Origin: an uncultured Phycisphaerales bacterium
GTDB lineage: Bacteria; Planctomycetota; Phycisphaerae; WQYP01
DNA length: 35,498 bases
Reading direction: 5' to 3'
Assembly: GCA_903868035.1 (NCBI GenBank)
Contig: CAIPTQ010000208.1
Coordinates: 1-35,498 of the forward strand
A program made the translations under genes and the position numbers. A model generated the notes under the pieces. The model had not been told where the DNA came from and did not search any database. It saw nothing but the letters and a program-made list of their open reading frames with translations. Positions 15,304 through 23,039 of the stretch are shown one piece after another. Positions within the stretch are counted from its first letter, which is position 1. The number at the start of each line of letters is the position of its first letter.

Positions 15304-15564
15304 TCACTCCACCCTCCCCCGCGCCACCCGCACCGCCCCCTCGCTCTCATCCCCGCCCACCCACCTCCTCCCCAACCTCTCCGCCGCCACCAGCGTCGTC
15401 CCGCTGCCGCAGAAGAAATCCCCCACCGCGCCCCCCGCAGGGCACAACGCCTTGATCAGATCAGCATCTCCAGCAGCGCATTCAGGCGGATGTCGAGGGT
15501 CGCCAGATTGTTTTCCGCCCGGTGTAACGTTCCGCTTGACACCGGCCTTCGCGATTGGCAGCAT
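15304..15564 (-). pseudogene. C-terminal remnant of a DNA N4/N6 methyltransferase
   Basis: The last ~45 codons read LIKALCPAGGAVGDFFCGSG then TTLVAAERLGRRWVGGDES and end AVRVARGRVE. This is the SAM-binding motif I (DxFxGSGT) and following helix of beta-class N4/N6 DNA methylases, which in that class sit at the C-terminus. The catalytic DPPY/SPPY motif and target-recognition part are missing. Upstream the frame passes into unrelated sequence; in another frame the overlapping DNA reads NNLATLDIRLNALLEMLI then stop, the tail of something else. Homology begins near 15458. This is a decayed fragment joined to foreign sequence, not a working enzyme. Confidence 0.7.
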
Positions 15565-15689
15565 GGGTCCATCTGCGTGCGCTGGAAAACCAATTCTCCC
15601 TTACCCGCGCCATCCCCATGAAGTGGCGGCGGGGCATAAAAGAAATTCCTGTGCGTTACGTGCGTTACATCCGTTCAGGAGGATCATCC

Positions 15690-16790
15690 ATGCCTCAATT
15701 CACGCGTCGCGATTATCTCAAGGGATCCCTGGTGGCGGTGGCCGGGGCCGTGCTGCCCACGGTGTCGGGCTGCGCCGCCTTGGCCGGCGGGCCGGCGGAC
15801 CTGCCGCGGAGTTCCGGCGGCGGGAAAATCCAGTTGTGCGAGCTGACCGGGCCGGGCCGGCTGGCCACGACCATGCTCCAGATGGGGCTGCCCCACGTGA
15901 TCGCGGGCATGAACCTGCGCGGCACGGTGGAGCAGCAGGCCGAGCAGGTGGCCCAAACCAAGGCGACCTATGAAGCGGCGGGTCTGAAGATCGTGGGCGT
16001 GGAGGGCGCCCCCGTGGCCTTCGATAAGATGAAACTGGGATTGGACGGGCGGGATGAGGAAATCCAGAACTTCATCAACGCCATCCAGGCCTTGAGCCAA
16101 AACGGGATCAAGATGATCTGCTACAACTGGATGGCGGGCATCGGCTGGACGCGCACGAATCAGAAAGTCGCCGAACGTGGCGGCGCTATCACCAGCGAAT
16201 TCGACCGCAAGGAGGCCGAGGCCCAGGGCGAAACCCGCTACGGCAAGGTCAGCGAGGAAAAAATCTGGGACAACCTGGTGTACTTCCAGAAGGCCGCCAT
16301 CCCGGTGGCCGACAAGTTCGGCGTGCGGATGGCCTTGCACCCGGACGATCCGCCGATCTCGCCGCTGCGCGGCATCGGGCGCATCCTGACGAGTGCCGCC
16401 AATTACCGCAAGGTGATGAACATCGTGCCCAGCCCCATGAATGGGGTCACGTTCTGCCAGGCGAACTTCAAGCTCATGGGCGAGGACATCTATGCCCTGG
16501 CCCAGGAATGGTGTGAGCAGAAGAAGGTGTTTTTCGTACACCTGCGCGATGTCGAAGGCACCAAGGAGCACTTCCGCGAAGTGTTCCACGACAATTGCCA
16601 GGCGGACATGGCGCGCATGATGAAAATCTACGGGGGATGCGGCTACGATTTGCCGCTGCGGCCGGACCATGCCCCCATGATGGAAGGCGACACATCCACC
16701 ACGGGCGGCGGCTACGGCGTGGTGGGCAAGGTGCTGGCGTTCGGCTACATGATGGGGCTGATGAAGGCGCAGGGCATCGCCTACGCCTGA
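15690..16790 (+). CDS. uxuA: Exported mannonate dehydratase (UxuA family)
   Basis: A 366-residue TIM-barrel enzyme of the family that dehydrates D-mannonate to 2-keto-3-deoxygluconate in hexuronate breakdown. Family motifs include MALHPDDPP, NGVTFCQANF, FFVHLRDVEG and RPDHAPMMEGD, which supply the metal and catalytic His, Cys, Arg and Asp positions. Unlike classical UxuA, it begins with a Tat signal (TRRDYLKG, hydrophobic stretch) ending in VSGC at residue 28, a possible lipobox, so it is probably a Tat-exported lipoprotein. The start at 15690 is set by AGGAGG at 15677-15682. Its 3' end overlaps the convergent DUF2442 gene by 10 bases. The specific substrate is inferred. Confidence 0.85.
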   Translation: MPQFTRRDYLKGSLVAVAGAVLPTVSGCAALAGGPADLPRSSGGGKIQLCELTGPGRLATTMLQMGLPHVIAGMNLRGTVEQQAEQVAQTKATYEAAGLKIVGVEGAPVAFDKMKLGLDGRDEEIQNFINAIQALSQNGIKMICYNWMAGIGWTRTNQKVAERGGAITSEFDRKEAEAQGETRYGKVSEEKIWDNLVYFQKAAIPVADKFGVRMALHPDDPPISPLRGIGRILTSAANYRKVMNIVPSPMNGVTFCQANFKLMGEDIYALAQEWCEQKKVFFVHLRDVEGTKEHFREVFHDNCQADMARMMKIYGGCGYDLPLRPDHAPMMEGDTSTTGGGYGVVGKVLAFGYMMGLMKAQGIAYA

Positions 16791-17026
16791 GAGGCGCGGC
16801 GCGAATCCAGATAGAGCGTGTCCGGGCAGATGTCCTGCTCGTGCGGCCACGCCACCGTCCCGTTGACCACCTGGGCCGACCGGAAATAGGCTTCATCCCG
16901 CAATTCGGTAAACACACCGAAGTTCAGCAGGGGCCGGCAATCGTAACTCCCCGTCTCTCCACTTGTGAAGACAAGGTCCAATTGGTAGTCCGGCCGGGCC
17001 TGAACAGTCTTGATTCTGGGCAACAT
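16781..17026 (-). CDS. DUF2442 family protein
   Basis: An 81-residue protein matching DUF2442: PRIKTVQARPDYQLDLVF, a beta-rich GETGSYDCRPLL segment, and the characteristic ending VVNGTVAWPHEQDICPDTLY. Its function is not established; the family is often found next to DUF4160 genes, as here, and such pairs have been suggested to be toxin-antitoxin-like modules. It lies about 10 bp after the DUF4160 gene on the same strand, so the two form an operon. Its stop overlaps the end of the mannonate dehydratase gene on the other strand. Confidence 0.85.
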   Translation of the reverse strand: MLPRIKTVQARPDYQLDLVFTSGETGSYDCRPLLNFGVFTELRDEAYFRSAQVVNGTVAWPHEQDICPDTLYLDSRRASQA

Positions 17027-17036
17027 GGCACCTCCC

Positions 17037-17306
17037 TCATTTCAAGGGTTCGATCTTGTGGGGAAGCTGGCCGCTGACGGCCAACCGCCAATCAGCCATG
17101 AGATCGTCGCGGTGAATTTCGATCCAGGCCAGCACCAGCCGCGCCTTGGCCGGCGGGATGGCACCGGACAACAACTCGCCCTCCGGGATCGAGTAGACGG
17201 CCTCATCATCCTGATAACGAACATGAATATGCGGCAACTTGTGCTGCCGATTATCCAGAAAATACATTGACACGATGATTCCGTAGAAAAGAGAAATCGT
17301 CGGCAT
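17037..17306 (-). CDS. DUF4160 family protein
   Basis: An 89-residue protein starting at ATG 17306 (MPTISLFYGIIVSMYF), preceded by AAGGAGACC; an upstream in-frame start would add seven residues with no ribosome site. The DUF4160 signature is clear: PTISLFYGI, then LPHIHVRYQDDEAVYSI and a C-terminal ARLVLAWIEIHRDDLMADWR. The family's biochemical role is unknown. It is the upstream partner of the DUF2442 gene, about 10 bp away, in the order usual for these pairs. Confidence 0.87.
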   Translation of the reverse strand: MPTISLFYGIIVSMYFLDNRQHKLPHIHVRYQDDEAVYSIPEGELLSGAIPPAKARLVLAWIEIHRDDLMADWRLAVSGQLPHKIEPLK

Positions 17307-17399
17307 GGCGGTCTCCTTGCAGCGCATTATATAACCCGAGAGGCGTTGAGGAAACCCTGCTTGTGGATTGTGGAATGTGGCATCCGGAATCCAAACGGG

Positions 17400-17428
17400 T
17401 TGACCACCTCCGTGCCATTTGCTAGGTT
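17400..17428 (+). promoter_or_regulatory. Candidate promoter of the DUF362 gene
   Basis: TTGACC (17400-17405) and TAGGTT (17423-17428) are separated by 17 bp, giving a start near 17435 and a leader of about 65 nt before ATG 17500. The -35 matches 5 of 6 consensus bases; the -10 is weaker. Confidence 0.4.
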
Positions 17429-17499
17429 ACGCGTGGCCTTTCACCGGAAGCAATGTATATTTCCATTTTCATATGCCGCGTCCGCGGTAGGAGCATCTC

Positions 17500-18570
17500 A
17501 TGGCGTTGGCGCATTCCCGTCGTGATTTCCTCAAAGTGACTCTCGCCGGCGGCACTGCCGCCATCGCGGCCGCGCGCTGGGGCCGGCCGGTGCTGGCCGC
17601 GGTTCCGACTCGGCCGGCCACGGCTCCCACCGCCGCCGCCGCCGCGACGGCCCCGGCCAAGGCCCGCGTGGCTCTGACCACCGGCGAGGACCGTGCCGAC
17701 ATCGCCTTCCAGGCCCTGAAGGCCTTTGAGAAGGAGATCGCCGCGGCCATCGGCGACAAGCGCGTCGTGCTGAAACCCAACAACGTGGTCATTGATAAAG
17801 TGCTCGCCTGCACCGATGCCAAGAATCTCGAAGGCGCCCTGGAATTCCTCAAATCCATCGGCAAGCTCAAGAATACCGTCATTGCCGAATCCGGCGCCAC
17901 CCTGCCCACCCTCGATGGTTTCGCGGCCCTGGGCTACAACCCGCTGGCCGAAAAGTACGGCGTCAAGATGCTGGACCTGGACCAGGAGGCTTTTGAAGTC
18001 GTGCCCTGCTTCGATCAGACCGACCTGCGTCCGCACCCCTGCCGCATGTCCAAGCTGCTTTTGGATAACAACAGCTACGTCATCTCCGCGGCCAAGTTCA
18101 AGACCCACAATTTCGCGATCGCCACGCTCTCGCTCAAGAACATTATTTTCGGAGCGCCCCTCAAGTTCGGCCGGACCAACGATAAGCCGATCGTCCACGG
18201 CGGCGGCGCCTACGGAATCAACTTTAACATGGCCGCCCTCGCCCCCCGCCTGCATCCCCACCTGGCGCTCATCGACGGCTACCAGGGCATGGAAGGCAAC
18301 GGCCCGAGCCAGGGCACGCCCGTCGAACACCGCGTCTGCGTCGTCAGCACCGATTGGCTCGCCGCCGACCGCGTAGGGATTGAACTCATGGGCATCGACT
18401 CAACCAAGGTGGGCTACGGGGTTTACGCCAGCCAACTCGGCCTGGGTGAATACAACCTGGACCACATTGAGATCGTCGGCGCCACGCTCAAGGACCACAT
18501 CAAAAAGTATCAACTCCACCCCCAGTACGACAAGGAACTCCAGTGGCTGCAACCGCCCCCGAAGATGTAA
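17500..18570 (+). CDS. Tat-exported DUF362 domain protein
   Basis: A 356-residue protein with a Tat signal (HSRRDFLKVTLAGG, residues 6-19, then an Ala-rich core to about 35). An Ala/Thr/Pro linker leads into a DUF362 domain (about 50-340): VVLKPNNVV, VIAESGATLP, YVISAAKFKTHNFAIATLSL, NIIFGAPL and VSTDWLAADRVGIELMG. The family is widespread in planctomycetes and anaerobes, often with Fe-S domains; no Cys cluster is seen here. Its reaction is unknown. AGGAGC upstream of ATG 17500 serves as ribosome site. It lies among exported sugar-acid enzymes and converges with the lactonase gene 31 bp away. Confidence 0.85.
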   Translation: MALAHSRRDFLKVTLAGGTAAIAAARWGRPVLAAVPTRPATAPTAAAAATAPAKARVALTTGEDRADIAFQALKAFEKEIAAAIGDKRVVLKPNNVVIDKVLACTDAKNLEGALEFLKSIGKLKNTVIAESGATLPTLDGFAALGYNPLAEKYGVKMLDLDQEAFEVVPCFDQTDLRPHPCRMSKLLLDNNSYVISAAKFKTHNFAIATLSLKNIIFGAPLKFGRTNDKPIVHGGGAYGINFNMAALAPRLHPHLALIDGYQGMEGNGPSQGTPVEHRVCVVSTDWLAADRVGIELMGIDSTKVGYGVYASQLGLGEYNLDHIEIVGATLKDHIKKYQLHPQYDKELQWLQPPPKM

Positions 18571-18601
18571 CGGCGGGGTCTGCGGATGCCGGGATCAATG
18601 C

Positions 18602-19780
18602 TCAGGGCGCGGCGGGGATAAAGCGCGTGCAGAACGGGCTTTCCACCGTCACCGAAGCGCCCGCCTGGGTCAGCTTGCCGGTGGTCGGATCGAGCTTGAA
18701 CGCCGCCACGGCGTTGTTGCCGTGGTTGGCCACGAGCATCCACTTGAGGTCCGGGGAGAATTCGAAATTCCGCGGCGTCTGGCCGCCGGAGGGGGTGGCG
18801 GCCACGAAGGTGAGTTTGCAGGTCTCCGGGTCGAGCGCGAACTGGGCGATGGAATCATGGCCGCGGTTGGAGGCGTAGAGCCACTTGCCGTTGGGGCACA
18901 CCCGGATTTCCGCCGCCGTCGAGTTCCCCTTGAAATCCGCGGGCAGCATCGAGATTTCCTGGAACGCCGTCAGCACGCCCTTCTCGGAGTCCCAGGTGAA
19001 TGCCGTGATCATTGACCCCATCTCCTGGGCCACGTACAGCACCTTGCCATTGGGGTGGAATGACAGATGGCGCGGGCCCGAGCCGGCCTTGACGGCGGCA
19101 AACGGCGGATCGTTGGGGGCGATTTTGCCGGTCTTCGCGTCGAATTTGTAGATCAGGATTTTGTCCAGCCCCAGGTCCGCGGAGAGCGCGAACCTGTTGG
19201 AGGGATCGGTAATGATCGAGTGCGCGTAGGCCTGCCGCTGACGCGCGGGGTTGATGCCTGTGCCCTTGTGCTGGTCGAATCCGGTGCGTTCGCCCAGCGC
19301 GCCATCGGGCTTGAGGGCGAAGACCGCCACCGTCCCGCCCTCGCCGGCCACAGCATTGCCGGTGTAATTGGCCACGAGGACGAAACGCCCGGTCTGGTCG
19401 AGCGAAAGGTACGCCGGGGATTCCCCGCCGGAAGGCTGCTGGTTGAGCAGCGTAAGCTTGCCCGTGGTGGGATCAACGGAAAACGCCGAAATGGCCCCCA
19501 TGTGCGGCACGCCGCCGAAAGTGGAGATTTCGTTGGTGGTGTAGAGGTGTTTACCGTCGGGCGTGAGGGCGAAAAACGAACAATGATCCGACGGCGCGGC
19601 CAGCGCGGGCGCCGTCAGCGCCCCCGTGTCCGAATTGAAATGCGCCAGGCGGAATCCGCGGTTGGCGCCCGAAAGGCCGGTGCCGATGAGCACATTCAGG
19701 TCGGCCGCCCGCGCTGCCGCCGCCAGAAACATCACCGCCGCCGCCGCGGCACAGGTCAGGAGGAAACTCGTGTGGATCAT
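18602..19780 (-). CDS. Exported lactonase, 6-phosphogluconolactonase-like beta-propeller
   Basis: A 392-residue protein starting at ATG 19780, placed by AAGGATG just upstream, with a Sec signal peptide (MIHTSFLLTCAAAAAVMFLA, cleavage near ARAA-DL). The mature part is a seven-bladed propeller of the lactonase family (Pgl/YbhE type), with repeated blade motifs such as SPAYLSLDQTGRFVLVANY, GSGPRHLSFHPNGKVLYV and TPRNFEFSPDLKWMLVANHG. Family members hydrolyse sugar lactones to acids. Export means the substrate is unlikely to be cytoplasmic 6-phosphogluconolactone; a sugar lactone in the periplasm is more plausible. It is divergent from the RraA-type gene across a 240-bp region with 21-bp direct repeats. 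Confidence 0.88.
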   Translation of the reverse strand: MIHTSFLLTCAAAAAVMFLAAAARAADLNVLIGTGLSGANRGFRLAHFNSDTGALTAPALAAPSDHCSFFALTPDGKHLYTTNEISTFGGVPHMGAISAFSVDPTTGKLTLLNQQPSGGESPAYLSLDQTGRFVLVANYTGNAVAGEGGTVAVFALKPDGALGERTGFDQHKGTGINPARQRQAYAHSIITDPSNRFALSADLGLDKILIYKFDAKTGKIAPNDPPFAAVKAGSGPRHLSFHPNGKVLYVAQEMGSMITAFTWDSEKGVLTAFQEISMLPADFKGNSTAAEIRVCPNGKWLYASNRGHDSIAQFALDPETCKLTFVAATPSGGQTPRNFEFSPDLKWMLVANHGNNAVAAFKLDPTTGKLTQAGASVTVESPFCTRFIPAAP

Positions 19781-19895
19781 GTGACATCCTTGGTAAGTCT
19801 GGTGCAACACGGCCCGCATAAAGTCCGCGGCCGGCACGTTAATCAAAAGGGCGCTCGCCGGGAATCGCGCCTCGTCCCCTTCGGGAGTTGAACTA

Positions 19896-19937
19896 ATGGC
19901 GGCTTGAAGTATAACTATGGCCGCCTGAAGTATAAAC
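19896..19937. promoter_or_regulatory. Two 21-bp direct repeats between divergent genes
   Basis: ATGGCGGCTTGAAGTATAAC (19896-19915) and its close copy starting ATGGCCGCCTGAAGTATAAA (19917-19936) have an exact 21-bp period, two helical turns. They sit between the lactonase (start 19780, minus) and the RraA-type gene (start 20021, plus). The spacing suits side-by-side binding of a regulator; TATAAC/TATAAA could also act as -10 elements. No regulator gene is adjacent. Confidence 0.5.
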
Positions 19938-20020
19938 ATGTCCCGTTACAGCGGCATTTGCCGCCGGCCCACGCCACCACGGGCTGGCTGAATGATCGCA
20001 CGTACCATTTGGAGCCACCT

Positions 20021-21088
20021 ATGAACCGTCGCGCCCTCCCGTTTTTGGTTCTCCCCGTGAGCGTCCTGATCGGCCTGTGCCTGGCGCAAAGCCCGACCCC
20101 CACGCCACCTGCGACCCCCGCGTCCCCCGCGCCGTCCGCGGGGCGGGGCGCTCCGCCAGCGCCGGCCAAGGATTCCTCGGGGGCGTTTCCCGCGGTCGCC
20201 AGCCGGGCCGCGGTGATTTTGTACACGCCCAAGTGGACGGGCGAACGATCCGAGGACGGCCGGCCGGTCATTCCCGAGGCGCTGCTCAAGCGGGCTAGGA
20301 ACGTCTCCATCGTGCAGGCCTGGTCCGAGCTCAACAGTGCCGGATACAAATGCAACTACACCACCGGCGAAGGTTGGAAGGTGATGTATCCGGATCAGGT
20401 CATCATCGGGCGCGTGCTGACGGCCCAATATTTGCCGATCAACCCCGACGTCAATGCGGCGATCCTGCAGCAGGGCCGGGCGGAGGGCCGGATCGGCAAC
20501 TCGAATTCCTGGCCGATCGACATGCTCCAAAAGGGCGATGTCTACGTGGCCGACGGCTGTGGGAAGATCGTCGATGGCACGCTGATCGGGGACAACCTGG
20601 GCAATTCCATCTTCGCCAAGTCGGGCAATGGCGTCATCTTCGATGCCGGCGTGCGCGACTGGGAAGGCCTGCAGGATATCAAGGGGTTCAATGCCTGGGT
20701 CAAGGGGATGCATCCCAGTTATCTCACCAACATGATGCTGACGGGGATCAACGTGCCCATCCGCATCGGCGACGCCGTGGCCACGCCGGGCGATATCGTC
20801 ATGGCCAAACCCGAGGGCATGGTCTTTATTCCGCCGCATTTGCTGGAGCGGGTCGTCATTAGCGCCGAGCGGACGCTCCTGCGCGACCTCTTCGGGCATC
20901 AGCGCTTGCAGGAAGGCAAGTACACACCGGGCCAGATCGACGGCACTTGGAGCGCCGAAATCAACGCTGATTTCCGGTCCTGGCTCCAAGCCAACATCGA
21001 CAAGCTGCCCGTCCCGCGCGAAGCCATTGAGGCCACGTTGAATGCCCCGGCCACGCCCCCCGCCACCGGCCGCGGCCGCGGTGGATGA
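20021..21088 (+). CDS. Exported RraA-family protein, aldolase-type
   Basis: A 355-residue protein starting at ATG 20021 with GGAG upstream. Residues 1-22 form a Sec signal (NRRALPFLVLPVSVLIGLCL); a Pro/Ala-rich linker runs to about 48. The RraA domain (about 80-290) shows GDVYVADGCGKIVDGTLIGD, SGNGVIFDAGVRDWEGLQDI (with the conserved VRD Arg-Asp) and PGDIVMAKPEGMVFIPPHLL. Cytoplasmic relatives include the RNase E inhibitor RraA and 4-hydroxy-4-methyl-2-oxoglutarate/4-carboxy-4-hydroxy-2-oxoadipate aldolases; export rules out RNase E control. With a downstream enolase-superfamily dehydratase on the same strand, a retro-aldol or 2-oxo-acid-processing role is plausible but unproven. Confidence 0.83.
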   Translation: MNRRALPFLVLPVSVLIGLCLAQSPTPTPPATPASPAPSAGRGAPPAPAKDSSGAFPAVASRAAVILYTPKWTGERSEDGRPVIPEALLKRARNVSIVQAWSELNSAGYKCNYTTGEGWKVMYPDQVIIGRVLTAQYLPINPDVNAAILQQGRAEGRIGNSNSWPIDMLQKGDVYVADGCGKIVDGTLIGDNLGNSIFAKSGNGVIFDAGVRDWEGLQDIKGFNAWVKGMHPSYLTNMMLTGINVPIRIGDAVATPGDIVMAKPEGMVFIPPHLLERVVISAERTLLRDLFGHQRLQEGKYTPGQIDGTWSAEINADFRSWLQANIDKLPVPREAIEATLNAPATPPATGRGRGG

Positions 21089-21166
21089 CGGGCTTGCCCG
21101 ACGCGTCACAAAAAACCCGCTGTGGCCCCGCCCTGTGGGTCGCCGGCGAATTACAGGAGGCCAGTC

Positions 21167-22525
21167 ATGATGAACACACCCGATGCACGGCGTTTAGTAG
21201 GCGCTTCCCGGCGCTCCTTCCTCCGCCGGGCCGGCGGCCTGGCCGGCCTGAGCCTGGCCGGCGTGCTGGGCTCGCGCATTGAGGACCAGGTGGCCTACGC
21301 CGCCCAGAACGTCGGCCGCAGCTCGGCCCCCTCGCAGCTCAAGATCACGGATGTCCGGGTGGCGGTGGTCACCGGCGCCCCCTTCCGCTGTCCGTTGGTC
21401 CGGATCGACACCAACCAGGGTATCTCCGGCTATGGCGAGGTGCGCGACGGCGCCAGCGAACGCTACGCCCTGATTCTCAAGAGCCGCCTCCTGAACCTCA
21501 ACCCCTGCAACGTCGAGAAGACGTTCAAAATCATCAAGCAGTTCGGCGGCCAGGCGCGGCAGGGGGGCGGCGTCTCGGGCATCGAAATGGCCCTGTGGGA
21601 TCTGACCGGCAAGGCCTTCGGCGTCCCCGTCTACCAGCTTCTGGGCGGCAAGTATCGCGACCAGATTCGGATGTACGCCGACACCGCCTCGGGCGTCGAG
21701 GGCATCAAGGAGCGCCTGGCCAGGGGGTTCACGTTCCTCAAGATGGACCTGGGGATCGGCATCGTCCAGCGCAACGAAGGCACGCTCACCTATCCCCAGG
21801 GCGCGGATTTCAACCAGACCATGCACCCTTTCACCGGCATCGCCCTGACCGACAAGGGCTGCGAGGAAATGGCCGCACGCTTCGGGCAGGCCCGCGCGGC
21901 CGCCGGCACGGTCCCGATCGGCGCGGACCACTTCGGCTCCATCAGCGTCAAGAGCTGCATCAAGCTCGCCCACGCTCTCTCGAAATTCTCGCCCGCCTGG
22001 CTCGAGGACATGGTCCCCTGGCAATTCACCGACCTGCTGCGGGAAATCAAGACGGCCATCGACGTGCCCCTGCTCACCGGCGAGGACATCTACCTGCTGG
22101 AGAACTTCAAGCCCCTCATCGACACCCATGCCGTCGATTACATCCAGCCCGATCTGGCGACCGCCGGCGGCATCCTGGAGACCAAGAAGATCGGCGACTA
22201 TGCCGAGGAGCACGGCGTGGCCATGGTCATGCATGCGGCCGGCACGCCCCTGACCACGATGGCCAACGTCCATTGTGCGGCGGCCACGCAGAACATGCTG
22301 GCGCTGGAGCATCATGGGGTGGATGTGGCGTTCTGGGAGGACCTGGTGACCGGCCTCGACAAGCCGATCTTCAACAAGGGCTACATCAAGGTGCCCGACA
22401 CGCCGGGCCTGGGCGTGGAGCCCAATGCCGACGTCGTCAAACAGCACCTCGAACGGGGCCTGGAATACTTCGGCCCCACCGACGACTGGAACGAGCGCCG
22501 GACCAATGACAAGCTGTGGAGTTGA
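21167..22525 (+). CDS. Tat-exported enolase-superfamily sugar-acid dehydratase
   Basis: A 452-residue protein starting at ATG 21167, after AGGAGG at 21155-21160. The Tat signal is SRRSFLRRAGGLAGLSLAG. The mandelate racemase/muconate lactonizing fold follows: N-terminal capping domain (about 55-150; VRIDTNQGISGYGEV), then the barrel with SGIEMALWDLTGKAFGVPVY, FLKMDLG, and metal ligands in IGADHFG (Asp), AWLEDMVPW (Glu) and LLTGEDIYL (Glu). HAAGTPL supplies a likely catalytic His. The pattern is nearest to galactonate or other aldonate dehydratases; the substrate is inferred. It is 78 bp after the RraA-type gene and probably co-transcribed. Confidence 0.88.
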   Translation: MMNTPDARRLVGASRRSFLRRAGGLAGLSLAGVLGSRIEDQVAYAAQNVGRSSAPSQLKITDVRVAVVTGAPFRCPLVRIDTNQGISGYGEVRDGASERYALILKSRLLNLNPCNVEKTFKIIKQFGGQARQGGGVSGIEMALWDLTGKAFGVPVYQLLGGKYRDQIRMYADTASGVEGIKERLARGFTFLKMDLGIGIVQRNEGTLTYPQGADFNQTMHPFTGIALTDKGCEEMAARFGQARAAAGTVPIGADHFGSISVKSCIKLAHALSKFSPAWLEDMVPWQFTDLLREIKTAIDVPLLTGEDIYLLENFKPLIDTHAVDYIQPDLATAGGILETKKIGDYAEEHGVAMVMHAAGTPLTTMANVHCAAATQNMLALEHHGVDVAFWEDLVTGLDKPIFNKGYIKVPDTPGLGVEPNADVVKQHLERGLEYFGPTDDWNERRTNDKLWS

Positions 22526-22575
22526 GCGCGGCGGCGGCATTCCACAGCGGCCTGCGCATTTTCTTCTTGACCTGC

Positions 22576-22629
22576 TTGACAATACGAATTCCTTCATTAA
22601 ACTTGATCTCCGGTTACGAATGAATTCGT
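22576..22629 (+). promoter_or_regulatory. Promoter and candidate BlaI operator
   Basis: TTGACA (22576-22581) and TAAACT (22598-22603) are 16 bp apart. A perfect dyad ACGAAT-GA-ATTCGT lies at 22616-22629, just past the likely start, and a TACGAATT half-site lies in the spacer (22583-22590). This placement would let the BlaI-type product repress its own operon. Confidence 0.5.
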
Positions 22630-22646
22630 TTCTTCGGGAGGATGCC

Positions 22647-23039
22647 ATGGCCCGAACTCGCTCCACCCATCCCACGCAAGTGGAACTGCGGATCTGCCAG
22701 GCGCTCTGGCGCCTCGGACCGGCCACGGTCCGGCAGGCGCACGAAGCGCTCCACGGCACGGGCGCCCCCGGCTATACCACCACGCTCAAAATGATGCAGG
22801 TCATGACCGGCAAGGGTTTGCTGCGGCGGGATGACAACGTCTACCCGCACCTGTTCCATACCACGCTTACAGAAGAAGAAACCCAGACGTCCTATGTTGA
22901 CGATATGGTCACGCGTGTGTTCGGCGGGGCCGCCGAAAAACTGGTGATGCGTGCCGTGGCTTCGCCGCGCGTGTCGCGCAGGGAACTGGGCAAAATTCAG
23001 GAATTGATCCGGCGTCTGGAGCAAGGGAACAAACCATGA
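22647..23039 (+). CDS. BlaI/MecI/CopY-family transcriptional repressor
   Basis: A 130-residue repressor starting at ATG 22647, with GGGAGG upstream; an in-frame ATG at 22620 lacks such a site and would overlap the candidate operator. The winged-helix domain (about 8-75) has the family pattern QVELRICQALWRLGPATVRQ, the recognition helix around GYTTTLKMMQVMTGKGLLRR, and DNVYPHLFHTTLT. The C-terminal dimerisation helix follows (VDDMVTRVFGG, KIQELIRRLEQ). The stop overlaps the M56 gene start in an ATGA, so the two are co-translated. By family analogy the M56 partner would trigger its cleavage to lift repression. Confidence 0.93.
   Translation: MARTRSTHPTQVELRICQALWRLGPATVRQAHEALHGTGAPGYTTTLKMMQVMTGKGLLRRDDNVYPHLFHTTLTEEETQTSYVDDMVTRVFGGAAEKLVMRAVASPRVSRRELGKIQELIRRLEQGNKP

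Noticed and set aside
21194..22759. A 521-codon minus-strand frame opposite the enolase-superfamily gene
   Set aside because: Codon-bias shadow of a well-supported gene; no recognisable motif or ribosome site.
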